From Marmoricola sp. (GTDB lineage Bacteria; Actinomycetota; Actinomycetes; Propionibacteriales; Nocardioidaceae): 64,000 nucleotides of DNA. The translations under genes were made by a program, and so were the position numbers. Within the stretch, counting starts at the first letter, position 1. Every line of letters begins with the position of its first letter. The notes under the pieces were generated by a model that saw only the letters and a list, made by a program, of their open reading frames with translations, made no database searches and was not told the DNA's origin. The stretch spans positions 1-64,000 of the forward strand of contig JAOPYC010000060.1 of NCBI GenBank assembly GCA_025964795.1, given 5' to 3'. Of this stretch, positions 54,963 to 63,555 are shown in pieces.

Positions 54963-57575
54963 ATGGTCAAGAAGTCGCGCGTGGCAGCCGCACTGGTCTG
55001 CCTGGTCCTCGGGCTCGCGCTGCTCGGATCAGCCGCGTTCGCCGCGGACACGAAAGTGACGGTCGCCGACTCCGCGGACACCTACACCCAGTCGAACACC
55101 GCGAGCACCGACTACGGCACCAGCACCTCGCTCGGCGTCTACGGCACCCCGTCCGCCACCGCGGTGATCCGCTTCGTGCTGCCGGCCGCGCCGGCGGGCA
55201 AGTCCCTCACCGCAGCGACCCTGCGCGTGCGCACCACCACCCTCGGCTCCGCCGGGTCGGTGAACGCCGCCAACGTCCGGGTCGCGACCGACACCTGGAC
55301 CGAGACCGGCACCACCTACGCGAAGCGGCCGACGCCCAGCGGTGCCGTCCTCGGCTCCCTCCCGGGGGGCTCGGTCCCGGACAAGGCCTACTCCATCGCG
55401 CTCAGCACCGCCGCGCTCGCCGGCCTCACCGGGTCCACGACGCTGGCCATCGAGGGCACCGGCACCGACAGCCTGTTCCTCTCGTCGCGCCAGGTCTCCA
55501 CCGTGGCCAACCGACCGGCGCTCGACCTGACCTACACCGACACCGCCCCCGGCGACACCACACCGCCGAGCACGCCGGGCGACCCGGCCGCCACCGTCAA
55601 CGGGATCTCGGTGTCCCTGGCGTGGACGGCGTCGAGCGACGCCGTGGGCGTCACCGGCTACACCGTGCACCGTTCCACCACGACCGGCTTCACCCCCAGC
55701 GCGGCCACCGTCATCGGCACGGTGGGCACTCCCGGTTTCACCGACCAGGGCCGGCCCGCGGGCACGTGGTACTACCGGGTCGTCGCCACCGACGCGGCCA
55801 GCAACGCCAGTGACCCCTCCGCGACGGCCACAGCCGTCGTCGGGGGTGGGCCCCCCACGCAGACCACCGTCTCGCTGCTCCCGCAGGCCGACACCTACAC
55901 CCAGTCGAACACCCCGAGCACCGACTACGGCACCAGCACCTCGCTCGGTGTCTACGGCACCCCGGTGGTCACCTCGGTCGTGCGGTTCGTGCTGCCGTCG
56001 GCGCCGTCCGGCACGACGCTCACCGGGGCTGCCCTGCGGGTGCGCACCACGGCCATCACCTCCGCGGGGTCGGCGAACCCCGCCACCGTGCGGATCGCCA
56101 CCGACACCTGGACCGAGACCGGCACCACCTACGCCAACCGGCCGACGGCGAGCGGCGGCGTGCTCGGCACCCTGCCCGGCGGAACGACCCCGGACAAGGC
56201 CTACTCGATCCCGCTGAGTGCCTCCGCGCTGGCCGGGCTCACCGGGTCGACGACGCTGGCCCTCGAGGGCAGCGGCAGCGACAGCCTCTTCCTGTGGTCC
56301 CGCCAGACGGCCACCGCGACGAACCGGCCCGCGCTCGACCTGACCTACACGGCAGCGGCGACTCCCCCGGACAGCTCACCGCCCACGGCGCCGACCGACC
56401 TCGCGGCCACCGTCTCCGGGTCGGCGGTCACGCTCACCTGGACCGCGGCCGAGGACGACCAGGGCGTCACCGGATACGTGGTCCACCGCTCGGCGGACGC
56501 GGACTTCACGCCGTCGCCGGCGACCGCCGTCGGCGCCACGAGCGGGACGACGACGACGGACGCCGCGCGCCCGCCGGGAACGTGGTACTTCCGGGTGGTC
56601 GCCCAGGACGCCGCGGGCAACGCCGGTCCTCCGTCGGCGGCTGCGACGGCCACGGTCGTCGACGACCTGCCCCCCACCATGACGGTCGCGGCGGCCGGGG
56701 ACATCGTCTGCCCGCCGGGAGATCCGGTCACGCCCACGACCTGCAAGCACGTGGAGGTGCGCGCGCTGATCGACTCCCTGGCCCCGGACCGGTTCATCGC
56801 CGTCGGTGACCTCGCGCAGGGCAACGGCTCCTACGACGAGTTCGTGGCCCCCGGGCGCTTCGCCGACACCTTCGGCAGCCTCGGGTCGAAGATCCTCCCG
56901 GTGATGGGCAACCACGAGGGCTTCACCCCCCAGGCGGCCGGCTACTGGGACTACTTCTACGGGCCGGGGGTGACCACCGGTCCCTTCGGCGACCGTCCGA
57001 CCGGCTACTACACGACCATGATCGGCAGCTGGCGGTTCATCGGGCTGAACAGCGAGTGCGACCCCGGCGGCCTGTCCGGCGGCTGCGACGTGACCAGCCC
57101 GCAGTACCAGTGGCTCAAGTCGCTGCTCGAGCAGGACACCACCGCGTGCACCGTGGTGGCCTACCACCGGCCGCGATGGACGACGGGTTCCGGCCATCCG
57201 CCGTACGTCGAGATGGCGCCGCTGTGGGACCTGCTGGCCCAGCACCATGCCGACATCGTGCTGTCGGGCCACAACCACGTCGCGGAGGCGTTCAAGCCGA
57301 TCGGCGTCTCCGGCACCGCCGCCCAGCCCACCCTGTCACCGCAGGGCATCCGGTCCTTCACCGTCGGCATCGGCGGGGACAGCCAGTACACCTTCAGCGG
57401 GGTGGGCGCCGGCCAGTTCAGCGCCCTGGAGTCGCGGGCCAAGGGAACCTTCGGGGTCCTGAAGCTCAGCCTGAAGCCGGGCGGCTACGACTGGGGGTTC
57501 CTGCCGATCGCGGGGTCGACCTTCACCAACTCGGGCACGATCGGATCGTTCTCCGGAACCGACAGCTGCCACTAG
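54963..57575 (+). CDS. large secreted protein: two DNRLRE–FN3 units plus metallophosphoesterase
   Basis: The 870-residue protein has a signal peptide (VCLVLGLALLGSAAFAA). Two 271-residue units follow, each a DNRLRE beta domain (ADTYTQSNT.STDYGTSTSLGVYGTP) and an FN3 domain (PSTPGDPAATVNGISVSLAWTAS). A C-terminal calcineurin-type phosphoesterase (about 565–870) has AAGDIVC, VGDLAQGNG, GNHEG, and SGHNHV. DNRLRE domains are parts of secreted, often fibre-like, actinobacterial proteins. The two units are recent duplicates, since 75 of 78 bases match at their starts (55074 and 55887). Substrate unknown. Confidence 0.85.
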   Translation: MVKKSRVAAALVCLVLGLALLGSAAFAADTKVTVADSADTYTQSNTASTDYGTSTSLGVYGTPSATAVIRFVLPAAPAGKSLTAATLRVRTTTLGSAGSVNAANVRVATDTWTETGTTYAKRPTPSGAVLGSLPGGSVPDKAYSIALSTAALAGLTGSTTLAIEGTGTDSLFLSSRQVSTVANRPALDLTYTDTAPGDTTPPSTPGDPAATVNGISVSLAWTASSDAVGVTGYTVHRSTTTGFTPSAATVIGTVGTPGFTDQGRPAGTWYYRVVATDAASNASDPSATATAVVGGGPPTQTTVSLLPQADTYTQSNTPSTDYGTSTSLGVYGTPVVTSVVRFVLPSAPSGTTLTGAALRVRTTAITSAGSANPATVRIATDTWTETGTTYANRPTASGGVLGTLPGGTTPDKAYSIPLSASALAGLTGSTTLALEGSGSDSLFLWSRQTATATNRPALDLTYTAAATPPDSSPPTAPTDLAATVSGSAVTLTWTAAEDDQGVTGYVVHRSADADFTPSPATAVGATSGTTTTDAARPPGTWYFRVVAQDAAGNAGPPSAAATATVVDDLPPTMTVAAAGDIVCPPGDPVTPTTCKHVEVRALIDSLAPDRFIAVGDLAQGNGSYDEFVAPGRFADTFGSLGSKILPVMGNHEGFTPQAAGYWDYFYGPGVTTGPFGDRPTGYYTTMIGSWRFIGLNSECDPGGLSGGCDVTSPQYQWLKSLLEQDTTACTVVAYHRPRWTTGSGHPPYVEMAPLWDLLAQHHADIVLSGHNHVAEAFKPIGVSGTAAQPTLSPQGIRSFTVGIGGDSQYTFSGVGAGQFSALESRAKGTFGVLKLSLKPGGYDWGFLPIAGSTFTNSGTIGSFSGTDSCH
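55074..55151 (+). repeat. duplicated DNRLRE-encoding segment, copy 1
   Basis: It matches 55887–55964 at 75 of 78 bases; the copies are 813 bp (271 codons) apart, the length of the protein repeat unit. Confidence 0.7.
55887..55964 (+). repeat. duplicated DNRLRE-encoding segment, copy 2
   Basis: The second copy of the segment at 55074. Downstream sequences of the two units diverge more, so the conserved start may be under selection or gene conversion. Confidence 0.7.
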
Positions 57576-57665
57576 CGCGACGAGCCGCGCCCACGTCTTG
57601 TCGAGCAGGCGTGCGCCGCAGTAGCCTGTGGCATCAGCGGTGCGTATAACGAAACGAGTCTCATC

Positions 57666-58523
57666 ATGCGCAACAAGCTTCAGCGCGGGCGTCAGACCAG
57701 GGACCAGGCCATCAAGCGGCTGCTCGAGCACGCGCGCTACGAGGTGCTGCCCACCGCGACGACCGAGGAGAAGGTCCTCGCGGCGGTCCCCCGGGACATC
57801 GCCGTCACGGTGACGGCGTCGGCCTCCAAGGGCCTCGAGGCGACGCTGGCGCTGTCGGAGTCGCTGTCCCGGGCCGGCTACACCGTGGTCCCCCACCTGG
57901 CCGCGCGGATGATCCACGACTTCGCCGAGGTCGAGGAGATCCGCGCCCGGCTCGGGGAGGCCGGCATCACCGGCGTCTTCGTGCCCGGAGGCGACGCGGA
58001 CCCCGTCGGTGTCTACCCCGACTCGTTCAGCCTGCTCGAGGACCTGCACAGGCTCGAGCACCCGTTCACCCACGTCGGCATCACCGGCTACCCCGAGACC
58101 CATCCCAAGATCCACGACGACCTCACCGTGCAGGCGATGTGGGACAAGCGCCGGCACGCCACCCACATCGTCAGCAACCTCACCTTCGACGCGGGCGCCG
58201 TGAAGGCCTGGGTCGAGCGCATGCGCGCCCGCGGCATCACGCAGCCGCTGCTGCTGGGCCTCCCTGGCCCGATCGACCGGGCCAAGCTGCTGACCATGGC
58301 CGGCAAGATCGGCGTCGGCGAGTCCACCCGGTTCCTGACCAAGAACGCCGGCTTCTTCGCCAAGCTCGCCGCCCCCGGCGGCTGGACCGGCCAGAAGTTC
58401 CTCGAGGAGTGCGCCACCGTCGCGATGAAGCCCGAGTCCTTCGTCGAGGGCCTGCACGTCTTCACGTTCAACCAGGTCCAGCAGACCGAGGACTGGCGCC
58501 AGGAGCTCCTCACCCGGCTGTGA
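57666..58523 (+). CDS. methylenetetrahydrofolate reductase-like protein
   Basis: The 285-residue protein looks like an MTHFR-type TIM barrel (ITGVFVPGGDADPVGVYPDSFSLLEDL; THVGITGYPETHPKI; SNLTFDAGAVKAWVERM; LGLPGPIDRAKLL), the flavin enzyme reducing methylene- to methyl-tetrahydrofolate. The usual first-strand FEFFPP segment with the catalytic glutamate is replaced by IAVTVTAS, so it may use another acid or do a different folate reaction. Its location near a methyl-THF:corrinoid methyltransferase (63.5 kb) fits one-carbon metabolism. No ribosome-binding site is seen. Confidence 0.72.
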   Translation: MRNKLQRGRQTRDQAIKRLLEHARYEVLPTATTEEKVLAAVPRDIAVTVTASASKGLEATLALSESLSRAGYTVVPHLAARMIHDFAEVEEIRARLGEAGITGVFVPGGDADPVGVYPDSFSLLEDLHRLEHPFTHVGITGYPETHPKIHDDLTVQAMWDKRRHATHIVSNLTFDAGAVKAWVERMRARGITQPLLLGLPGPIDRAKLLTMAGKIGVGESTRFLTKNAGFFAKLAAPGGWTGQKFLEECATVAMKPESFVEGLHVFTFNQVQQTEDWRQELLTRL

Positions 58524-58531
58524 CCGAGGGG

Positions 58532-58563
58532 GGCGCGGGGTCCGGGTGACCGGGCCCCGCGCC
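58532..58563. terminator. bidirectional terminator between convergent genes
   Basis: A 14-bp GC-rich stem (GGCGCGGGGTCCGG and partner, one G·T pair) with a GTGA tetraloop lies between the stops at 58523 and 58570. Confidence 0.85.
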
Positions 58564-58569
58564 GTACCC

Positions 58570-60708
58570 TCAGCCGTAGGTGAGCACGAGCGCGGGCTGG
58601 TAGTCCGGGCCGAGACGGCTCCGGGACCAGAACCACAGGCTGTTCGTCCCGCTGCCCACGACCGCCAGCGTCGCGTTCGACCCGGCGCGCGAGGCCAGGC
58701 CGGCCGGGTCCAGCGTCGTCCGGACCACGGAGCCCGGCGCGGTGTTCGCCGCGACCGTGCCGAGGGTGGTCGTCGTGACCGCCGGACGGTTGTTCCAGGT
58801 GACCCCGGTCTCCGACCACGAGTCACTGGCGAGCCTGACCGGGTGCTGCTCGGTCGAGCCGGCCGTGCCCACGTCGGCCGTGTGGAACCGCAGGACCGCC
58901 GACTTGAGCGTCTTGCCGCTGGGCGGCTGGGGAACGGCGAAGCGCAGGTAGGACACCGCGCCGACGTCCCCCCGGGCCTCCAGCGTCGAGGTCGTCCCGT
59001 AGTTCTTCGCCGGAGCTCCCTCGTTGGCGTAGGAGTCCGCGGTCGGGGCGAGCGAGACCGTCGACGTCGCCGGGGTGGCGGCGGGAGCGGGAGCGGGCTC
59101 GGAGACCGCCGGGGCGGCCGCGTTGGAGCTGGTGCCCTCGCGTCGGCTGCTGGCGGCCACGTAGGCCAGGTTCTGGACGTACGGCGTGGCGACCACCTTG
59201 TTCGGCGAGGTCACCGAGGCGACCGCGGTCGAACCGCGGTTGACCGCGACGCTGACCGTTCCCGTGCGCAGCGGCGCGATGCAGGACGACACTCCCGCCG
59301 GGGCGTTGCACGTGGTCACGACGCCGCCGACGTTGACCTTCACCGTCGCCGGTGCCGTGAGGAACGACAGGGCCTCCACGGTGTTGCGTGCGGGGCTTCC
59401 CCCACGCCAGGACATCAGCTTGGTCTGGGCGTAGCTGGGCTTGGCCGAGTAGGTCTGGGTGCGGTGCGTCAGGTAGACCGTGTCCCGGACGATCTTCGGC
59501 GCCGTACCGGTCTTGAACCAGTCCAGGTAGTAGGCGTTGATGTCCAGGAGGGACCAGCCGTGCTTGACCGAGGGCGCGATCTCCGCGTTCTCGGTGTAGT
59601 CGTTCCACGTCGGGATCTGAACCCAGTCCGAGGCCGAGCTGCGGGCGATCTGCCAGGTGTTCCGGAGGTTCGTGGTGTTCTCGGCCTCGTCGTAGATCCC
59701 GGTGTTGGGGCGCGAGTCCTGTACCGAGACCGGCTGCATCCACTTCATCCCCATGGCCCGGACCGCCTTGGCGCGGCTGATCGGAGAGGTGGGGTACGTG
59801 CCCGTGGGATCGTTCCACTTCGGGTTGCGCGAGCCCCAGTTGCCCATCCCGTAGGAGATCGACTTGAACTTGGGCGCCCAGGTCTGCTCGGTCGCCACGA
59901 AGACCGGGACGAACGCGACCTTCATGTTGTGGGCGCTCTGCATCGTGTTCATGAAGCTCGTCCAGAACGCGGGGGTCTTCGCCTCGGCCTTGAACGAGGA
60001 GACGACGAGGCGACCGTCGGGCAGGTGGAACGCCGACTTCGAGGCACCGAGCTCGGCGATGAAGCTGGCGAGCTGGGCCGCACTCTTGTTGACGAGGCTT
60101 CCGCTCATGTCGATCTCCGGCATGATCTTGAAGCCGGGATCGACGCTGGCGGCGGCCTTCATCATGGTGCGCAGCGTGGTCACCTGGCGGTAGTCCGGGT
60201 CGCCGGGCAGCTGCATGATGTTCAGCGTGAAGCCGTCGATGCCGGCGGCGATCGCCTGACGCACCTCCGTCTGCAGGTCGGCGAGGCGCCACTGCGTCTC
60301 CGTGGCGCCGTTCATCGCCGCCCGGGGTATCGGGCGGTCGCGCAGCAGGCCGCCGTACGCCTTGTGCTTGCCCTTCTCACCCGTGGGGGTGAGGTAGTTG
60401 CGCGCGTAGTAGTCGGTGCTCGGGTTCTCGTTGTCCAGGGAGACGACCATCGGCGGCCAGTAGTGCGCGAACACCAGCTTCCCGGTCGAGCGCAGGGCGC
60501 TCGTGGACGGCAGGTCGAAGGGCAGCGCCGGGGTAGCGGAGGCCACGGTGGCGGTCTCGGCGTCGGTCACGCTCGCGGACCGGTGGGACTGGATCGCCAT
60601 CGGCACGGTCAACGCGAGACCCAGGACCAGGACCAGCATGCGAGCCCTGAACCAGGGTGACCGGATCAGCGGGCGGGGTTTCGGGGCGTGGGGGATTGCA
60701 GGGGGCAT
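58570..60708 (-). CDS. GH71 alpha-1,3-glucanase-like protein with DNRLRE tail
   Basis: The 712-residue protein has an N-terminal membrane anchor or signal (MLVLVLGLALTVPMAI, 24–39). A glycoside hydrolase family 71 (mutanase type) domain follows, with LVFAHYWPPMV, AAGIDGFTLNIMQ, KIMPEIDMSG and WVQIPTWNDYTENAEI in the order expected for GH71. A proline-alanine linker (about 530–560) leads to a C-terminal DNRLRE domain (from TADSYANEGAPAKNYG). GH71 enzymes cut alpha-1,3-glucan; its own or fungal glucan could be the target. GAAGG lies 7 nt before the ATG. A c-di-AMP-type riboswitch precedes it on the same strand. Confidence 0.8.
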   Translation of the reverse strand: MPPAIPHAPKPRPLIRSPWFRARMLVLVLGLALTVPMAIQSHRSASVTDAETATVASATPALPFDLPSTSALRSTGKLVFAHYWPPMVVSLDNENPSTDYYARNYLTPTGEKGKHKAYGGLLRDRPIPRAAMNGATETQWRLADLQTEVRQAIAAGIDGFTLNIMQLPGDPDYRQVTTLRTMMKAAASVDPGFKIMPEIDMSGSLVNKSAAQLASFIAELGASKSAFHLPDGRLVVSSFKAEAKTPAFWTSFMNTMQSAHNMKVAFVPVFVATEQTWAPKFKSISYGMGNWGSRNPKWNDPTGTYPTSPISRAKAVRAMGMKWMQPVSVQDSRPNTGIYDEAENTTNLRNTWQIARSSASDWVQIPTWNDYTENAEIAPSVKHGWSLLDINAYYLDWFKTGTAPKIVRDTVYLTHRTQTYSAKPSYAQTKLMSWRGGSPARNTVEALSFLTAPATVKVNVGGVVTTCNAPAGVSSCIAPLRTGTVSVAVNRGSTAVASVTSPNKVVATPYVQNLAYVAASSRREGTSSNAAAPAVSEPAPAPAATPATSTVSLAPTADSYANEGAPAKNYGTTSTLEARGDVGAVSYLRFAVPQPPSGKTLKSAVLRFHTADVGTAGSTEQHPVRLASDSWSETGVTWNNRPAVTTTTLGTVAANTAPGSVVRTTLDPAGLASRAGSNATLAVVGSGTNSLWFWSRSRLGPDYQPALVLTYG

Positions 60709-60723
60709 CGTTCAGCCTTCTCC

Positions 60724-60858
60724 GACTGCCTACGGGGTTAGCTGTCGGGTTCGGGCTGGAGTTCGCCCGGTCACCGTGGTGACTTCACCCCAAGACCGTC
60801 CCCCCGGAACGGTCTACGTGCGTGGTTCCCCCGCTCCTGCCGAGCGGTGTGGCTTGTC
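60724..60858 (-). promoter_or_regulatory. cyclic-di-AMP (ydaO-type) riboswitch upstream of GH71 gene
   Basis: Reading the minus strand toward the GH71 gene, the core ydaO elements appear in order: GAGCGGGGGAACC (GGGGGAACC at 60824–60832), TTGGGGTGAAGTC (60781–60793), CGGGCGAACTCC and CCCGAACCCGACAGCTAACC (60736–60755), then CGTAGGC. The same elements in the same order define the B. subtilis ydaO leader. The start codon is about 20 nt further. In actinobacteria this riboswitch typically shuts off cell-wall hydrolase genes when c-di-AMP is high. Ends are approximate. Confidence 0.85.
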
Positions 60859-60902
60859 GCTTCCCAAGCCATGTGGCAGGACTCGGCGTCCATGGCTTGA
60901 GG

Positions 60903-60947
60903 TGCCCACAGGGGCGTGGGCAGGCAAAGCGTAAGGGACGTTTGCCT
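60903..60947 (-). terminator. hairpins downstream of DUF1638 gene
   Basis: TGCCCAC...GTGGGCA (60903–60922) and AGGCAAA...TTTGCCT (60922–60947) form two 7-bp stems between the DUF1638 stop and the riboswitch. They likely end the one-carbon operon. Confidence 0.45.
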
Positions 60948-60959
60948 CGATACGCCAAT

Positions 60960-61658
60960 TTACGGTGTCGCGGCGTCCGGATTCGTTCCGTTTTGATCCC
61001 CGGCCCCCAGGAGGTCGGCCAAGGAGCGCTGGAGGCCACCGTGGCCCGTGGGGACGAGGGTGAGCGGCAGCCCGATGCGGGCGGCGGCCGCCTCGGCCGC
61101 GGCGCGCAGCTCCGGCGTCTCCTCCTGGGCCAGCCACACCATCCGCGTGTAGTGGCGGAAGTAGTCGTCGCGGAGCTCGGGGTAGCGGTCCAGGCCGAGT
61201 TCGACCTCCACCGACCGGGCGAACGACCTCACCAGGAAGTCGGTGAGCACGTAGGTGCCCGGCTGGTCGGCGAAGAAGGTCTCGATCCGGCTGGCCCCGG
61301 CGTACACGTCGTAGCAGTGCAGCCCCTCCAGCCGCCGCAGCCCGAGCCGCTCGCAGACGTCGTCGAGGGCGCCGTAGGTGCCGCAGTCGGCGTACCCGAT
61401 CGCCACCGTGTCGTACGACGACCGCAGCTCCAGCGCCAGCCGCTCGACCTCGCCGGCGATCCGCTGCGGCTGGTTGTGCAGCAGCGGCGGCAACGGGTGC
61501 ACGTCGACCGCCCACCCCTGCTGCTCGACGATCCGGGCCGCGGGCTGCGCGATGGCGCCGCAGGCGATGAGGGCGGTGGTCGCGTCAACCGACGACAGGG
61601 AAGGAGAGCTGGTCGACGAACTTGTCGTTGAAGTCAGGACGGTCGGAGAGCTCGACAT
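60960..61658 (-). CDS. DUF1638 domain protein
   Basis: The 232-residue protein contains ALIACGAIAQPAARIVEQQGW and YDTVAIGYADCGTYGALDDVCERLGL, marking DUF1638, often found beside corrinoid-dependent methyltransferase genes. Conserved Cys residues (IACGA, YADCGTYG) and HCYDVYAG may bind a metal or cofactor; the function is unknown. The only canonical start is the ATG at 61658, which overlaps the ASKHA gene by 74 nt in another frame; the first 20 residues are low-complexity Ser/Thr, so the true start may be later. It is the last gene of the one-carbon operon. Confidence 0.75.
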   Translation of the reverse strand: MSSSPTVLTSTTSSSTSSPSLSSVDATTALIACGAIAQPAARIVEQQGWAVDVHPLPPLLHNQPQRIAGEVERLALELRSSYDTVAIGYADCGTYGALDDVCERLGLRRLEGLHCYDVYAGASRIETFFADQPGTYVLTDFLVRSFARSVEVELGLDRYPELRDDYFRHYTRMVWLAQEETPELRAAAEAAAARIGLPLTLVPTGHGGLQRSLADLLGAGDQNGTNPDAATP

Positions 61659-63555
61659 ACTTCACCTCCTCCAGCAGAGCCTCGGCGCCGACGCGCTCGC
61701 GCAGCGACAACAGGGCCATCTTCGCCCCTTCACCGGCCACGTTGCCCGCGGAGACGATCCGCAGGACGGGCAGCTTGGGCACCAGGCCGATGCGGACGGC
61801 GGACGAGGGGGACAGGTAGGAGCCGAACGAGCCGGCCAGCAGCACCTGCTGGATGTCCGCGTGCTCCAGGCCGAGCTCCTCGAGCAGCAGGGTCCAGCCG
61901 GTCGCGATGGCGGCCTTCCCGAACTGGAGCTCGCGAACATCGCGCTGGGAGAGGTAGACGGTGTCGGCGGCGTCGGCCTCGGGCGTCGGCCGGTGCAGCA
62001 CGAACACCCGCTCCTCGCCGATCCTGGCGAACCGGCTGGCGAGCCCGGGCGCCTTCGCGGCGGCGTCCTGCTCGGGGAGGAACCGGCCGCTGCCGTCGAG
62101 CAGCCCGACCCGGACCATCTCGGCGACGGCGTCCACCAGGCCCGACCCGCACAGGCCCTTGGGGGCGACGTCACCGATCACCTGGAGGCTGACGCCGGTC
62201 TCCTCGTCGCCGTTCGCGTCGAGCTTGACCACCTCGATCGCGCCCTCGGCGGCGCGCATGCCACAGCGGATGGCACCGCCCTCGAAGGCCGGGCCGGCCG
62301 GAGCAGCGGTAGACAGGATCGTGTCGCCGTTGCTGAGCACGATCTCGCAGTTGGTGCCGACGTCGATGAACAGCCGGACCCGCTTGTCGCGGTCCATGCC
62401 GGTGGCGAGCATGCCGGCCACGATGTCGCCACCCACGTAGGCGCCCAGCGCCGGGAACATCACGGCCCGCGCCCGCGGGTGCAGGTGCAGGCCGAGCTCC
62501 TCGGCGAGCGCGACGGGGGGCTGCGCGGTGCTCATCACGAAGGGCGCCACGCCCAGCGGCTCGGGGTCGATGCCGAGCACGAGCGCGGTCATCGTGGCGT
62601 TGCCGGCGATGGCCACCTCGTAGACGTTGAGGGGGTCGACGCCGCCCTCGACACAGACCTCCTGGGCCAGCTCGTCGAGGGTCTCCGCGGCCAGCGACTG
62701 GAGCCGGCCCAGGGCGTCGGGGTCCATCATCGTGGCGCTGATCCGGGTGATCACGTCGCCACCGAAGGGCTGCTGCTTGTTCATCCGGGAGGCCACCGCG
62801 ACCGGCGTACCGGTGCCCAGGTCGAGCAGGGTGGCCACCACGGTGGTCGTGCCGAGGTCGAAGGCGATGGCGTAGCGCAGGGCGGTGGTGTCGCCCGGCT
62901 CGACGTCGATCAGCGCCTCGTCGACCACGACCGCGGTCACCTTGAAGTCGGCCTCACGGAGCACCTTCGGCAGTCGCCGGAGCACCGCCAGGTCGAGGGT
63001 CAGCTCGAGGTCCTCGATGGCGTCGGTCAGCCGGACCACGTCGCTGCGCTGGTCGGAGAGCGAGGGGTCGGCCAGCTCGACGTAGCGCTTCTGCACCGCG
63101 GGCCGCAGGATCACCTGGCGCCCGACGCCGACGGTCGCCGCCTTGGGCCGGGTGGTCAGCGGCGGCACCGTGATCTTCAGGTCCTGGGTGGCGGTGGCCA
63201 GGCAGGCCAGCCGCCAACCGGCGGCCAGCTCAGGCTCGGAGAAGGTACGCCGGTCGTGCCGCGAGATCGGCAGGGGCGTCTCCACCAGGACCTTGCACTT
63301 GTGGCAGGTCCCGTGGCCACCGCAGGTGGAGTCGATCGCGATCCCGTTCCAGGACCCCGAGTCGAACACGGTGACGCCTGGAGGCACCCGGACCTCGCGG
63401 TCCTGCCCGCCCTCCACGGTGAAGGACAGCTGCACCCGGCCGGTCCCGTCATGCGGCGTGGTCGAGGCGCCCGGCGGCGCGATCAAGCCCTCTCGACCCA
63501 TCTCCTCCAGGACCGGGGGTCTGGACTGCTCGACCGGCGGGGCGTGGTCGGTCAC
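61585..63555 (-). CDS. RACo-like corrinoid protein reactivase ([2Fe-2S] + ASKHA ATPase)
   Basis: The 656-residue protein has an N-terminal ferredoxin-like domain with the [2Fe-2S] cysteines C78, C84, C87 and C118 (CGGHGTCHKCK). A middle linker domain follows, then a C-terminal ASKHA ATPase (DUF4445) with AFDLGTTTVVATLLDL, IDVGTNCEIVLSNGD and LLAGSFGSYLSP. Proteins of this build reduce corrinoid Co(II) to Co(I) in ATP-dependent fashion (RACo, methyltransferase activators). It is therefore the repair partner for the methyltransferase encoded just upstream. The GTG at 63555 overlaps the stop of that gene. Confidence 0.9.
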   Translation of the reverse strand: MTDHAPPVEQSRPPVLEEMGREGLIAPPGASTTPHDGTGRVQLSFTVEGGQDREVRVPPGVTVFDSGSWNGIAIDSTCGGHGTCHKCKVLVETPLPISRHDRRTFSEPELAAGWRLACLATATQDLKITVPPLTTRPKAATVGVGRQVILRPAVQKRYVELADPSLSDQRSDVVRLTDAIEDLELTLDLAVLRRLPKVLREADFKVTAVVVDEALIDVEPGDTTALRYAIAFDLGTTTVVATLLDLGTGTPVAVASRMNKQQPFGGDVITRISATMMDPDALGRLQSLAAETLDELAQEVCVEGGVDPLNVYEVAIAGNATMTALVLGIDPEPLGVAPFVMSTAQPPVALAEELGLHLHPRARAVMFPALGAYVGGDIVAGMLATGMDRDKRVRLFIDVGTNCEIVLSNGDTILSTAAPAGPAFEGGAIRCGMRAAEGAIEVVKLDANGDEETGVSLQVIGDVAPKGLCGSGLVDAVAEMVRVGLLDGSGRFLPEQDAAAKAPGLASRFARIGEERVFVLHRPTPEADAADTVYLSQRDVRELQFGKAAIATGWTLLLEELGLEHADIQQVLLAGSFGSYLSPSSAVRIGLVPKLPVLRIVSAGNVAGEGAKMALLSLRERVGAEALLEEVKYVELSDRPDFNDKFVDQLSFPVVG

